Notes: generated by a model not told the origin, from the sequence alone. Counted from the stretch's first letter, positions 36,901 through 46,151 are shown. The stretch: 58,732 nucleotides of DNA from Sporosarcina ureae DSM 2281 (GCF_000425545.1 NZ_AUDQ01000018.1:1-58732), one strand, 5' to 3'. A program made the numbers and translations.

Positions 36901-36933
36901 AAAAAGACCAGGGAAAATTCCCTTGGTCTTTTT
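36901..36933. terminator. Bidirectional terminator
   Basis: AAAAAGACCAGGGAA and TTCCCTTGGTCTTTTT form a stem with one bulge, and T runs on both strands. It serves the small basic protein gene and the convergent helicase operon. Confidence 0.9.
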
Positions 36934-36936
36934 CAA

Positions 36937-37671
36937 TCATTTTCGAGTAGGCGCTTGTTCATCTATGAGTTTCTCTAGACGCTCGTCCCATTCTTCTGTT
37001 AATGTATTCCACACTCTAGTGAAATAGTTGTTTTCCGCACGATTGTAAACATAGAACTCCACACAAGGAATAAGTTGATTATCAAGCGTTCGGGGGGTCT
37101 CTATTTTATCCATAACCTTTTGTAGTGGACCTTCTGCAGCTTCTGCTCCAGTAGCAAGTAGTGTTGCCCGCAATTGTTCATCATCTAATCGTTGCGCGCT
37201 TCTGGTGAATTTCCTTGCTAATCTAAACTCTTTAACTTTTGCTGTGAAGATTTTTTCAGGTTGTTCACATAAAATCGAATCGTGGCAAGCACTGTAATAA
37301 AACTTTTTTTCTGCTTTTTCAGGTGGATGTTCGTAAACACCCGATTGTAATTGCCTTACTCCAATGCTAGTCAATTCAAAACTTTCTTTACGTAACTCGA
37401 TCATTTGTGCCGCTTCCATCTTATTAAACAAATCCTCTATAAACAGTGGTTCAACAGCTAGAAATTCTGCAATTATTTTTGATTCAGATACATCTAGCTT
37501 TTGAACTGTAAGTAAAATCATTTTCATTAGTATATCCATTGTCGTGCGCTTAATAGTTGTGAAGGGTATATTAATGAGTTCGACCGGCAATCCCCAGCTG
37601 TCTGATTGTTGTATTTGGATATCCGGCTGTTGTTCGAGTTCTCGTTGCAACCTTTTCCGAAGCGAATCCAT
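36937..37671 (-). CDS. Unknown protein paired with the giant helicase
   Basis: I do not recognise this 244-residue protein. The N-terminal ~40 residues are charged. Residues ~45-120 read like a winged-helix domain (KLDVSESKIIAEFL...LFNKMEAAQMIELRKESFELTSIGVRQL). The middle has a CHDSILCEQP element with two Cys, and the C-terminal part is mixed alpha/beta (PCVEFYVYNRAENNYF). The ATG uses AAGGAGG located in the last codons of the helicase, with 4 bp between the genes, so they are co-translated. It probably works with the helicase as an adaptor or nucleic-acid-binding partner; this is inference from context only. Confidence 0.75.
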   Translation of the reverse strand: MDSLRKRLQRELEQQPDIQIQQSDSWGLPVELINIPFTTIKRTTMDILMKMILLTVQKLDVSESKIIAEFLAVEPLFIEDLFNKMEAAQMIELRKESFELTSIGVRQLQSGVYEHPPEKAEKKFYYSACHDSILCEQPEKIFTAKVKEFRLARKFTRSAQRLDDEQLRATLLATGAEAAEGPLQKVMDKIETPRTLDNQLIPCVEFYVYNRAENNYFTRVWNTLTEEWDERLEKLIDEQAPTRK

Positions 37672-37675
37672 CTAC

Positions 37676-40600
37676 TCAACCTCCTTGGATTTGCTCTATT
37701 TTGCGCAATCCACCTTGATGTTCTACTACTTCCCGCAATTGTTTATACATATCTCTCGTAGAGGCATTCTTTGTCTTGATTGTGAACATTTCAGAACTTC
37801 CAACGATAATAAGCAGTTCTCTTGCACGTGATAACGCTACATTCAGTCGTCGATAGTCTTTCGCGAATCCAATGTCACCATTTTTCTCACCATGATTCCT
37901 AACGAAGCTCAAAATGATAATATCCATTTCCATACCTTGAAACTTATCTACCGAACCTGTTCGGCAATGCAATTGTTGCGGGCGAATTTCCTGCTGAATT
38001 AATCGATCGATCCGTTTTACCTGTTCGCCGTAAAAACTGATTACGCCGACACTTTTCTTTTCGTCTGGCATCATTAGGCCATCTTTTTTAGCTTTTTCGG
38101 TCGCTTGTTCAATATCTTGCAAAGTATCTTGAATGATGGTTAGTTCCGCTTCATTGAAACGACTTGTCCCACCTTTGACTTGATTTTCGAAAAATGATGG
38201 GGTATTGGGTGTATCTAGCCATAGTAAATGGTCTTTTCTAGTGATTTTTCTGCTTTCGAGCAGATGGTCCCGTAATTCGTCTGAATTAGGAAGCCCACAT
38301 TGTAATTGATAGTCCCCATTTTTATAGAACGGTGCGATCGTTTCCATGATTTTTTCATGCATACGGTACTGAATACTGAGCATCGTTTTGTTTTGCTTGG
38401 GCAACGTACGAAATAACCGTTCAAATAATGATTCATTGAGCAGTTTTTTCATTTCACGTTGCACTTCAGGATCTTTTTGTTGATCTACCAGTTCGTCCAT
38501 CGTTTCTTGTCCTACGAGTGGCGGTAACTGATGATGGTCGCCCACTAGAATAATCTTTTTACCTTTTAGCATGGGCAATAGTAATTCTGGCGGTGTTGCT
38601 TTTGATACTTCATCGATTATGACGACATCGAAGACAGGATATTCCTCCATAAACTTTTTGGAAGCTGATGCGACACATGTCGTGCCAATTACATTCGCAT
38701 GATCGATATAAAGCTTACGGATTTCATCCAGGTCATAATCGTTGGCATCACGCAGTAATTCTTCCCATTGCGCTTGCAGTTCTTGCAGGATTGGAAGCTG
38801 TTGCTGTTCTTTTACTACTTCTGCCAGTTGGGGTTCAGCTTGAGCAAGCACTATTTCTACTTTTTCTAATTGCTCCTTTATATCCGGTTTCAATTGAACG
38901 GCAAGCTCTTCTATTTCCTGCTGTCGTTGATGTTGTTCTTCCTGTAATTGCAATGTTTTTTGCTCTACTGCTAGAACTTCTACTTTTTCTTGTTCAAGCA
39001 GCTGTCTTGCTTGAGAACACTTTAGTTCTGAAGTAGTGATGGACGCTGTTAATTGCGTTACGTTTTTTATTTGTTGTCGGCACTCCATGATCTTAGTTTC
39101 TAGCTGCTTAATTTCCTGTGTGAGCTGATTTTCCTCCCACTGCTTTTCAGGCGGCTCGTTCGTTTGTAGCCATGCTTTAATTTGGTTCTCCAATTCTATT
39201 TGCTTAGATTGCAGATGTTGCTTCTGCTCTTCTTTTCGTTGTAAAGTGGCTTGTGTTTCTTGAAGTTCCTGTTGTAGGAATCTCAGGATTTCATGTTTCA
39301 CTTCTGCAAATACTTCCTTTACAGAGTGGACTTTCTGTTGCTGAAGATCCATTCCTTTTGCACGAACGATCTCTTCTTTACCATAAAACAATGATATACC
39401 TTGTGCAATCTTTTGTAGAACTTCCGTTTTGGCGGATGAAATCTCTTTGTTTTGCAGCACTTTTTTTGTTGTAGGGTTAATAAGAAACTTTCCCAAACGA
39501 TCAATCATTTCATGCATCTCTTGAATGGTTGTGAAGTTTTCGGTTGAGCGCTTCGTAATAGTTTCTACCGGGTAACGATGCGTCTGCAAAAGAGAATGTG
39601 TTTTATTGATAGCCGTCTGAAAACGGTCATGAAGCTCTTTCCACTCTTGAAATTCATAGGAATACTCTCCACTTTCAATCGACTTGATGATTCGTTGTAA
39701 GTCGTTATTCCGCAAGGTGATATGAATGGGTAATTCAATCTGATTTTTAGCAAGCGTCATTTGGATATCTTTCATTTTTGTCTGAGACATCACATCACGA
39801 TGTGTGGATTGTAGCATTTGTTCATGATCAGGAAGTGTTTTATATTCTTCCATGATCTCTTGTTGCGCTTCGGTATTGCTCTGCAGCTCTGCAAGCCAAT
39901 TGATATATACTTGTGTCTCTCTTAAAAGTTGCTGTTCTTTTAACAGTTCTTCTATTCGGACTGACAATTCTTCTTTATTCGGCTCTGAATTCAACTGTTT
40001 ACGTAGTTCTGCAATTTCTTTTACGCGCTGTTCAAGGTCTATTTCAGTTTGCTCAATTCCCTGTTGCTTTTGAGAAAGCCGGCGAACAGATTGGTCAAGC
40101 AGGGATTTCCGAGAAAAGTATTCAGACTTTAGTTTTTTCAATTTTTCTCGCACTACATTTTGTATTTGCAGTTGCCCAGTTAATGCAATTTTCAATTGTG
40201 CGTTCTGTTGAATTTGCTCGGATAATTGATCTGCACGTTTTTGTAATTCGATATCTTTTGTTCGATAAACAGCACGTGTCGCTTGCACGGTTTCTATTGT
40301 TTCATTTTTCCAGTGCAACGCCACGTTTTCTTCCATGAAGCGCTTGCCCTCTTCTTCAATACTTTCTGATCGTCCATAGCGTAAAATCCGTGTCGCTGGA
40401 TCTGTCAGTAATCGACCGAGTGCGTTATCCACTGCTAGGTTTGATTGGGATGCCACAAGTGTCCGCAAGCCAGCTTTGACGTTCTGATAGCAAATTTCAG
40501 AAATAACCGTTGTTTTCCCTGTCCCAGGCGGACCTTGTACTACAAACAAATCATGTGCTTTCATCGCTCCTGAGACTGCTTCTTGCTGGAATTCATTCAA

Positions 40601-41524
40601 ATTATTATGGAACTCTAGTTGCGGCTGTTTATTAGTAATTTGCACAACAGGTCGTTCTTCAAATAAAACCTTTTCCAAATTCGCATTGGCAGCTAGACCA
40701 TCTTGTAAGTCTTTGAAACCTTTACGTAACCGACGAATCTGACTTAATTCAGCAAAGTTCGTCAACACAAGACTTTTATTACGTGTTGGTAACCATTGTT
40801 CGGATCGTGCTTTCTTTTGAAACCGTTGATTTAGTTCTACGACGATAATCTTTTGACCTTTCTGAGCATCGACGATTTGACCAATTTCAGTAGAAAGTTC
40901 ATTCATTTTCACACTAAATCCACGGAGTTGCTTCCAGTTTTTCGTTTGTAAATCTTTACATTGTAGACGTACCTTTGTAAAATCACTGGTGAAACTGGCT
41001 TGACTAAATGTACAGGAGATATCCGCTACATCCGCATTTTTCTCCGCAATTTGTAGATAGCCTTCCCAACTTTCAATTCTCTTTTTGACATATTCTGAAC
41101 GCTCTTCCGCGATCGGCAATTGACGTAACTTCGTATAGAATTCGATTGGCAGTGCTACTCCCGCACGATGTAACCTAAACTTTATTGCTGTATGCAGCCG
41201 CCGATTTGTCTGGACAGGTTCTCTTGCGCCTCTAACATGAAAGCCCGTTGCTAGTAGACCGTCCGGTTTCAATACGCATTCCATAACTGCCACACGTTGC
41301 TGAACTTCTTTAGCAAATTTTTTATTTGTGTGTGGATCAAAAAACAACGCATAGGATTGGTTCCCCATACGATTCTCCGGTTTCTTTTCAATATGTATAT
41401 CAAAAGCAGACTCTGAAGAAACGAAAGCCTCTTCACTTAAAAACCACTGTTCTAAACCTTTTCGTGCATTTTTTGTAATTTCAAGACTGCAAAGTATCAT
41501 TTCTTTACTTTTCAGCACATTCAT
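37676..41524 (-). CDS. Large UPF1-like superfamily 1 helicase with coiled-coil insert
   Basis: This is a 1282-residue AAA/SF1 helicase of the DNA2/NAM7/UPF1 type. The ~300-residue N-terminal region is unassigned. A Q-motif (LNEFQQEAV) and Walker A GPPGTGKT (331-338) precede a ~550-residue insertion full of Glu/Gln/Lys heptads, a long coiled coil. Helicase motifs follow: IIDEVSKATP (~970), GDHHQLPP, SIQYRMHE, DKFQGMEMD and LNVALSRAREL. Such helicases act on RNA or DNA, and the coiled coil may oligomerise or act as a lever. The ribosome site is weak (GAAAAGAATG). The gene is the first of a two-gene unit. The biological role is unknown; defence, repair or RNA turnover are all possible. Confidence 0.9.
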   Translation of the reverse strand: MNVLKSKEMILCSLEITKNARKGLEQWFLSEEAFVSSESAFDIHIEKKPENRMGNQSYALFFDPHTNKKFAKEVQQRVAVMECVLKPDGLLATGFHVRGAREPVQTNRRLHTAIKFRLHRAGVALPIEFYTKLRQLPIAEERSEYVKKRIESWEGYLQIAEKNADVADISCTFSQASFTSDFTKVRLQCKDLQTKNWKQLRGFSVKMNELSTEIGQIVDAQKGQKIIVVELNQRFQKKARSEQWLPTRNKSLVLTNFAELSQIRRLRKGFKDLQDGLAANANLEKVLFEERPVVQITNKQPQLEFHNNLNEFQQEAVSGAMKAHDLFVVQGPPGTGKTTVISEICYQNVKAGLRTLVASQSNLAVDNALGRLLTDPATRILRYGRSESIEEEGKRFMEENVALHWKNETIETVQATRAVYRTKDIELQKRADQLSEQIQQNAQLKIALTGQLQIQNVVREKLKKLKSEYFSRKSLLDQSVRRLSQKQQGIEQTEIDLEQRVKEIAELRKQLNSEPNKEELSVRIEELLKEQQLLRETQVYINWLAELQSNTEAQQEIMEEYKTLPDHEQMLQSTHRDVMSQTKMKDIQMTLAKNQIELPIHITLRNNDLQRIIKSIESGEYSYEFQEWKELHDRFQTAINKTHSLLQTHRYPVETITKRSTENFTTIQEMHEMIDRLGKFLINPTTKKVLQNKEISSAKTEVLQKIAQGISLFYGKEEIVRAKGMDLQQQKVHSVKEVFAEVKHEILRFLQQELQETQATLQRKEEQKQHLQSKQIELENQIKAWLQTNEPPEKQWEENQLTQEIKQLETKIMECRQQIKNVTQLTASITTSELKCSQARQLLEQEKVEVLAVEQKTLQLQEEQHQRQQEIEELAVQLKPDIKEQLEKVEIVLAQAEPQLAEVVKEQQQLPILQELQAQWEELLRDANDYDLDEIRKLYIDHANVIGTTCVASASKKFMEEYPVFDVVIIDEVSKATPPELLLPMLKGKKIILVGDHHQLPPLVGQETMDELVDQQKDPEVQREMKKLLNESLFERLFRTLPKQNKTMLSIQYRMHEKIMETIAPFYKNGDYQLQCGLPNSDELRDHLLESRKITRKDHLLWLDTPNTPSFFENQVKGGTSRFNEAELTIIQDTLQDIEQATEKAKKDGLMMPDEKKSVGVISFYGEQVKRIDRLIQQEIRPQQLHCRTGSVDKFQGMEMDIIILSFVRNHGEKNGDIGFAKDYRRLNVALSRARELLIIVGSSEMFTIKTKNASTRDMYKQLREVVEHQGGLRKIEQIQGG

Positions 41525-41700
41525 ATTCGTACATTCTTTTCAATATAGGGCTTTACTTCAGCAAGATCATGCATCATGCTTCTCCCTGTTATTCCCTTGT
41601 TCAAAGCTCTCACCTCAGTCCTCTATTATAGATCATAAGTGCATATACCGCGAGTAAGAAAAATCTTAGAAAAACTTTTAAAATTAATTTTAAAAAAGAT

Positions 41701-41725
41701 GTTTAGGAATGATTTGCATGGGTAT
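41701..41725 (+). promoter_or_regulatory. SigB-type promoter of a candidate small RNA
   Basis: GTTTAG at 41701-41706, a 13-bp spacer, then GGGTAT at 41720-41725. This is a near-perfect SigB consensus. It faces a region with no good reading frame that ends in a plus-strand terminator ~315 bp later. Confidence 0.7.
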
Positions 41726-41731
41726 ACTATT

Positions 41732-42079
41732 ACTACAAGGCAAACTGAAGGAGCTAGTCAGAGAAGTAAGCTGCTAGATCTGGAAGAGATGCACAGCCTT
41801 GGCGGAAAATTTTTCTTTACTGGCAAGTGGTACACTCGGTTTGGGAATCTGCTTTTAAGATTCCAACAGAAAGACAGGTTTACCAGGTAATGCGAAAGAA
41901 GTTTTTTGTGTAAGTGCACGTGAAATACCTGCTTCAAAGAAGTTAAGCAGAGTAAGATGCAAGACGCATACGACGAGGGTACAATATCGTCAGTATGAAG
42001 TAATCGCAACATAAAATTTTCCGCATAGTAAGAGAAGAACAGTCAGTGATTGGAAGTTTTCGATCGCTGACTGTTTTTT
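41732..42079 (+). ncRNA. Candidate SigB-dependent non-coding transcript (~350 nt)
   Basis: Transcription from the SigB-type promoter would start near 41732 and end at the terminator 42038-42079. The segment has only very short frames. The longest, to 41890, has no suitable ribosome site. The frame starting at ATG 41718 is closed after 18 codons, and continuing it meets a further stop about 30 codons on. It could be a stress-induced regulatory RNA, the remains of a small gene with two nonsense changes, or an untranslated leader partly read through into the next stress gene. No known RNA family was recognised. Confidence 0.4.
42038..42079 (+). terminator. Terminator ahead of the second SigB-type promoter
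   Basis: AACAGTCAGTGAT pairs with ATCGCTGACTGTT and is followed by TTTTTTG on the plus strand. No recognised gene precedes it on that strand, which is why a non-coding transcript is proposed. Confidence 0.88.
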
Positions 42080-42104
42080 GTTTCGTTTCTCTACAAAATG
42101 AATT

Positions 42105-42130
42105 GTTTAGTAAGAATGAGATCTGGGAAA
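42105..42130 (+). promoter_or_regulatory. SigB-type promoter of the 62-residue protein gene
   Basis: GTTTAG, a 14-bp spacer and GGGAAA lie about 38 bp before the ATG at 42168. Confidence 0.72.
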
Positions 42131-42167
42131 ACACTATATAAGAGACGATAATGAGGAGGAGCACTTT

Positions 42168-42356
42168 ATGAAAAAAAGAATGGCTTTGACTGCGATTGGT
42201 TTAGGTGCGGCCTATTTAATGCGTAACAAAGATGCACGGGACAAATTGTCTCGCCAATTCGATGAGTTCAATGACACACCTATGCGAGGAGATCGTAAAG
42301 ATCACAACCAGAAACCCGAACCGAATAAAGGATTACTAGGTAGATTTTTAGGTTAA
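42168..42356 (+). CDS. Small stress-type protein with N-terminal hydrophobic segment
   Basis: This is a 62-residue protein with a strong ribosome site (GAGGAGG). MKKRMALTAIGLGAAYLM looks like a short membrane anchor. The rest is highly charged (KDARDKLSRQFDEF, DRKDHNQKPEPNKG) and ends GLLGRFLG. It is not a family I can name, though the organisation resembles YtxH- or YtxG-like stress proteins. A SigB-type promoter immediately upstream suggests induction under general stress. The next gene follows after 29 bp and is probably co-transcribed. Confidence 0.75.
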   Translation: MKKRMALTAIGLGAAYLMRNKDARDKLSRQFDEFNDTPMRGDRKDHNQKPEPNKGLLGRFLG

Positions 42357-42385
42357 AACATTCAATTACAAAGGAGCAGATCTGT

Positions 42386-42622
42386 ATGAGGGAAGAGAAG
42401 AACGTATTTACAGAAGAAGACCGCAAAAAGGCAAAGGGTGGTTATATGGACAACCCTGAAAATTTAAAGACTGATAAAGAAAGTATTTATGATATGCATG
42501 AAGATATGCAGACTGTAGATGCTATTCCATTAGAAGATGTTCGTATGGAAGAGGAAGAAGAGAGAAATCATCGCGAGACAAAAGATCGTTCATCAAGCGA
42601 GGAAAAATACGATAATAAATAA
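42386..42622 (+). CDS. Acidic, probably disordered small protein
   Basis: This 78-residue protein is rich in Glu, Asp and Lys with almost no hydrophobic core, and is probably intrinsically disordered. It follows AAAGGAG at good spacing and lies behind the 62-residue stress protein, ending in front of a strong terminator. Met/Glu-rich segments (YDMHEDMQTVDAIPLEDVRMEEEEE) recur in stress-associated hydrophilins of Bacilli, but I cannot assign a family. Co-expression with the upstream SigB-type gene is likely. Confidence 0.72.
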   Translation: MREEKNVFTEEDRKKAKGGYMDNPENLKTDKESIYDMHEDMQTVDAIPLEDVRMEEEEERNHRETKDRSSSEEKYDNK

Positions 42623-42660
42623 CCGTATTTTGTACCTGCAAAATTTTACTTGTATATAAC

Positions 42661-42697
42661 AAAAACGACGCCCTACTTACACGGGCGTCGTTTTTTA
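42661..42697. terminator. Bidirectional terminator
   Basis: AAAACGACGCCC pairs perfectly with GGGCGTCGTTTT, with A and T runs on both sides. It serves the acidic protein gene and the convergent yunC-like gene. Confidence 0.95.
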
Positions 42698-42997
42698 AGT
42701 CATTCTCAATAATGCTTCCGAACCGATCATACCTGCAGAAATACCGTATTGTTCAGCTTCAAGTGTCACGGATTCTAAAGGCGCTGCGAGCAATTGCTCA
42801 ATCGTTTTTACACCAACAGCACGACCCGCGACAATTTTGCGGTCTGCTAGCACACTATTTAATAATCCTACATCGAGTGCACCACACATAATATACCCTT
42901 TGTCATTCGAAACTGTAAGCAAAGTCGTTTTCGGTAGCTTTACCGTGACTGCTTGAAATGACTTTCCATCTATAGATATACTTTGGTGTTCAATCAA
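42695..42997 (-). CDS. yunC: DUF1805 protein, YunC-like
   Basis: This is a 100-residue cytoplasmic protein of unknown function that matches Bacillus YunC along its length. FQAVTVKLPKTTLLTV, GYIMCGALDVGLLN and AGRAVGVKTIEQLLAAPLESVT are the DUF1805 hallmarks. I use TTG at 42997, 8 bp after AAAGGGG, which aligns exactly with the YunC N-terminus. The GTG at 43006 abuts the ribosome site. It is a single gene ending at a shared terminator. Confidence 0.9.
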   Translation of the reverse strand: MIEHQSISIDGKSFQAVTVKLPKTTLLTVSNDKGYIMCGALDVGLLNSVLADRKIVAGRAVGVKTIEQLLAAPLESVTLEAEQYGISAGMIGSEALLRMT

Positions 42998-43063
42998 GAC
43001 ACCCACCCCTTTCTTTATCAGCTTATGATAAAGAAATAAAAATGTGCAAAATAAAAAAACATC

Positions 43064-44875
43064 TTACGCACCGAATGCGTGAAATGTTTTCTCGTCGATG
43101 ATAAATCGTTGAAGCTGTACTTCTTCTTCAAATCCATTTAATTGTGCTATAAAGGATTCACCTTTCAGACGGGCTATTTCCGGTCGTTTACTTATCAGCC
43201 GGTCATACACATCACAATGAATGATTAAATCGCCACCCATGCTCTGTTGCTGGATACGAGCTGCTTTATTAACTGTACTACCGAAATAATCTAATAGATC
43301 ATTGGCATTTACCGCAATAACAGAGCCAGTATGGAAACCTATTTTAATTAGCACAGGTTTTGATATTTTTTTATTTAACTGACCTATCCCTCGCTGTATA
43401 GCTAGTGCTGCTTCAAACGCATCAAATTCACTAGTAAAGGCGCCCATTACCGAGTCGCCTATCGTTTTGATAATAGTTCCTCTATGTTCTCTTACACAGC
43501 GCACCAAATATTCAAAATGCTTCTGAACATCGGAGTAGGCTTTCGCGTCCCCAATCTCTTCATATAGCCGCGTGGAATCTTTTAAGTCAGTGAATAAAAT
43601 AGACATATGGCCAACTCCAATTTGAAGCCCCGGTGCCAATACTTCCGTTTTGAGTAAATCGCGGAACAACTGAAGAGATGTAACTTCCCTCGCAGTCAGT
43701 GCATCATCATCCCAGTCTTTTTTCTCGAAGACTACAACAATTTCTTTAGTAGTTTCATTAATAATAGTGAAACGTTTTGCGTCAGGAATTTCTCTTTGTA
43801 GAAAGCCTTCAGCAGAATATGTAATTTCAGCTTTTTCGACTACTTCATTTGTCATATCGATTTCATGATTATACTTCAGGACTCGACACCTAAGTACCTC
43901 ATTGAATTTAGGCCAATCGATTACTTTATTTTCTTGAGGTGAAACTCTGAATTGCGCCAGTACATGGGGTGTTTCGACAGGACCATTTATACAATAGATA
44001 GTCTGATCAACTTTTCGAATGGCAGCATTCACGTGAAATTTCATCTCTACATAACGGTCAAAATCCAATTCAAAATCTATTCCACATAATTCACAATGTA
44101 CTTTGTCAATCAGTTGCTTTAATGCTGCAGCCTTTCCCTTAGGTACACGACAATTTGGACACATCATGTTCCAGTCATAATCAAGCAGACCTACTGCATT
44201 GGCGAATAAAAATAATTCAACGGAAGCGAATCTGTCGAACTGATGTATTCTTGCCCAGCGGTATGGCTGCATTTCAGATACTTCATCATCAGAACCTGTG
44301 CGAATGGTAGATTCTAAGGCATCAATCATGTCAGTGTTAGGATATGATTCTTTCAATAGAGAAATAGCATGGGCTAAGCTTGTATTTTCCAGTTCTATTT
44401 TTGTCTTTGCAAGAGGTTTTGTTGTACCTGGTGTTTTTTCATATTCCAGTGCGTATGTGATCATTTTGCGAAGTTGGGGATAGACGGTAGCTTGTAATGC
44501 AATTCTTCCAAGCAAGTTTTTGCAAATAAAGTCACCTTCTAAATATATTTTCGTTTCAGTCTCAGATATATATACCATACGAATAGTCCAGAAAACGGAC
44601 TGGAAAGGTCCTTCTACATATTGACGCTCAAGTGAATAATGAGAATATCGCACCCATTCACATACATGTTCTTTCCATTTCAACGATATCATTTTCAATA
44701 CCTTGGCATCTGCCCATCGAATGATTGTTTTATCTTCTTCTGAAAACTGCGCAAAATTGAAAGGAAATATGCCTGCGAATTTATTTAATTCATTTGTATT
44801 GGCTAATAATTCCCATGCGACATTTAGTGGTAAGTTCACAAGTTGTTCTTCACGAAAGGTTATTACCTTCTTCAT
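43064..44875 (-). CDS. Multidomain class III adenylate/guanylate cyclase
   Basis: This 603-residue signalling enzyme has an N-terminal SRPBCC-like domain (~1-145), then a linker, a zinc-ribbon-like CPNC...CELC pair (~238-268), a middle domain probably equivalent to DUF5939, and a C-terminal class III cyclase domain (~420-590). Metal-binding Asp residues are in FTDLKDSTR and IGDSVMGAF. The base-reading Lys (GTIIKTIGD) and Asp (LLDYFGSTVNKAARI), with the transition-state Asn/Arg, point to ATP as substrate, i.e. cAMP. The ATG overlaps the HD-GYP gene by four bases. Class III cyclases are scarce in Bacillus-type genomes, so the downstream receptor is a question. Confidence 0.87.
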   Translation of the reverse strand: MKKVITFREEQLVNLPLNVAWELLANTNELNKFAGIFPFNFAQFSEEDKTIIRWADAKVLKMISLKWKEHVCEWVRYSHYSLERQYVEGPFQSVFWTIRMVYISETETKIYLEGDFICKNLLGRIALQATVYPQLRKMITYALEYEKTPGTTKPLAKTKIELENTSLAHAISLLKESYPNTDMIDALESTIRTGSDDEVSEMQPYRWARIHQFDRFASVELFLFANAVGLLDYDWNMMCPNCRVPKGKAAALKQLIDKVHCELCGIDFELDFDRYVEMKFHVNAAIRKVDQTIYCINGPVETPHVLAQFRVSPQENKVIDWPKFNEVLRCRVLKYNHEIDMTNEVVEKAEITYSAEGFLQREIPDAKRFTIINETTKEIVVVFEKKDWDDDALTAREVTSLQLFRDLLKTEVLAPGLQIGVGHMSILFTDLKDSTRLYEEIGDAKAYSDVQKHFEYLVRCVREHRGTIIKTIGDSVMGAFTSEFDAFEAALAIQRGIGQLNKKISKPVLIKIGFHTGSVIAVNANDLLDYFGSTVNKAARIQQQSMGGDLIIHCDVYDRLISKRPEIARLKGESFIAQLNGFEEEVQLQRFIIDEKTFHAFGA

Positions 44876-46035
44876 ATCGTTTCTTCACTTCCATCTACAA
44901 ACTCATCGCGGATTAAGATGAATTGATCTAAATTCTCCAAGAATATATCTACGAGTCGTCCATCAAATTGTTTATTACGTTCTTCTTTCATATAAGCCGT
45001 AATTTTTTCTAGTGGCCAAGCCTTTTTGTACACTCGATCGCTTCCCAATGCATCAAACACGTCTGCGACTGCTGTAATACGGCCGTATATATGAATGTCT
45101 TCCGCTTGTTTACCTGCTGGATAGCCTTGTCCATCCCATCGTTCATGATGCTCATTGGCAATGATGGCTGCGATTTGTAGTAACTCACGTTTTGACTTCT
45201 TGAAAACATTATGACCGATTGTCGTATGTTGTTTCATTAATTCAAATTCTTTTTCAGTCAGTTTCCCAGGCTTCAATAAGATACTGTCTGGAATTGCGAC
45301 TTTTCCAATATCATGCATCGGCGAAGCATATTTCAATTTCAGCGCCTCAGCTTCTGGTATTCCAGAAAGACATGCCAATAAATATGAATATTTCGCTACC
45401 CGCTTTACATGGAAGCCCGTTTCCTGAGAACGACTTTCCCCAATTTCACCCATTCGGACAATAATCTCTTTTTGTGTTTCAACTAGTTCATTACGTAAAA
45501 TGAATGCTTCAAGTGATTTCCCAGTAAAGTTAGCGGCAATCTTTAAAACTTCTAAATCATCAACTGAAAAGATTTGTGATTCCGTCTGTTTATTGATAGC
45601 TTGAAAGGCGCCAATAATTTCTCCTTCTGCATTATGAAACGGAATACAGATAACAGAAGTAGTAGAATAACCCGTTTCTATATCGACTGTACGATTAAAT
45701 CGCTGATCCGAGTACGCATCTTCAATTAGTAGTGCTTCCCCCGTCTTTACACAATGACCGACAAACCCACTATCATCCGGTATCTTAATCGTTTTAACTC
45801 CATGACCACCTACTGTCCAGAGTATCTTTTCGTTTGCTTCATGCAACCAAACCGAACAGCGATCCGCCGCGACAAGCTCTTTACCTAAATCTGCAAGATT
45901 CATAACCATCTTTTTTATATTGGTTTCAACTGATATTTTTGCCATATATTCAAATATAACCGCTAATAAGCGATCCGAATTTGTGCCCGATGTTTTATTG
46001 TTAATAATTAAATTTGATGAAGTCGGCACATTCAA
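44872..46035 (-). CDS. GAF domain and HD-GYP phosphodiesterase-like protein
   Basis: This 387-residue cytoplasmic protein has a GAF sensor domain (~20-180; CIPFHNAEGEIIGAFQAINK) and an HD-GYP domain (~200-370). HD-GYP enzymes degrade cyclic di-GMP or related dinucleotides. The catalytic set is complete: HVKRVA, MHDIGKVAIPD, HHERWDGQGYP and ITAVADVFDAL. The start ATG is 6 bp after AAAGGGGG. It forms a two-gene operon with the cyclase through a 4-bp ATGA overlap, so synthesis of one nucleotide and breakdown of another (or the same) signal could be coordinated. Confidence 0.9.
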   Translation of the reverse strand: MNVPTSSNLIINNKTSGTNSDRLLAVIFEYMAKISVETNIKKMVMNLADLGKELVAADRCSVWLHEANEKILWTVGGHGVKTIKIPDDSGFVGHCVKTGEALLIEDAYSDQRFNRTVDIETGYSTTSVICIPFHNAEGEIIGAFQAINKQTESQIFSVDDLEVLKIAANFTGKSLEAFILRNELVETQKEIIVRMGEIGESRSQETGFHVKRVAKYSYLLACLSGIPEAEALKLKYASPMHDIGKVAIPDSILLKPGKLTEKEFELMKQHTTIGHNVFKKSKRELLQIAAIIANEHHERWDGQGYPAGKQAEDIHIYGRITAVADVFDALGSDRVYKKAWPLEKITAYMKEERNKQFDGRLVDIFLENLDQFILIRDEFVDGSEETI

Positions 46036-46151
46036 TGCCCCCTTTAGAAAAAATAGGTTCTCTATCTATTTCCTTTGTGTGTTAATATTAGCATGATAAA
46101 AGCATAAAATATAGTTACTTCGTTATACGTTTCATATTTAGGGGGAAACAA

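Noticed and set aside
41639..41890. 83-residue plus-strand frame
   Set aside because: It starts before the SigB-type promoter, has no ribosome site and has an implausible Lys/Phe-rich composition.
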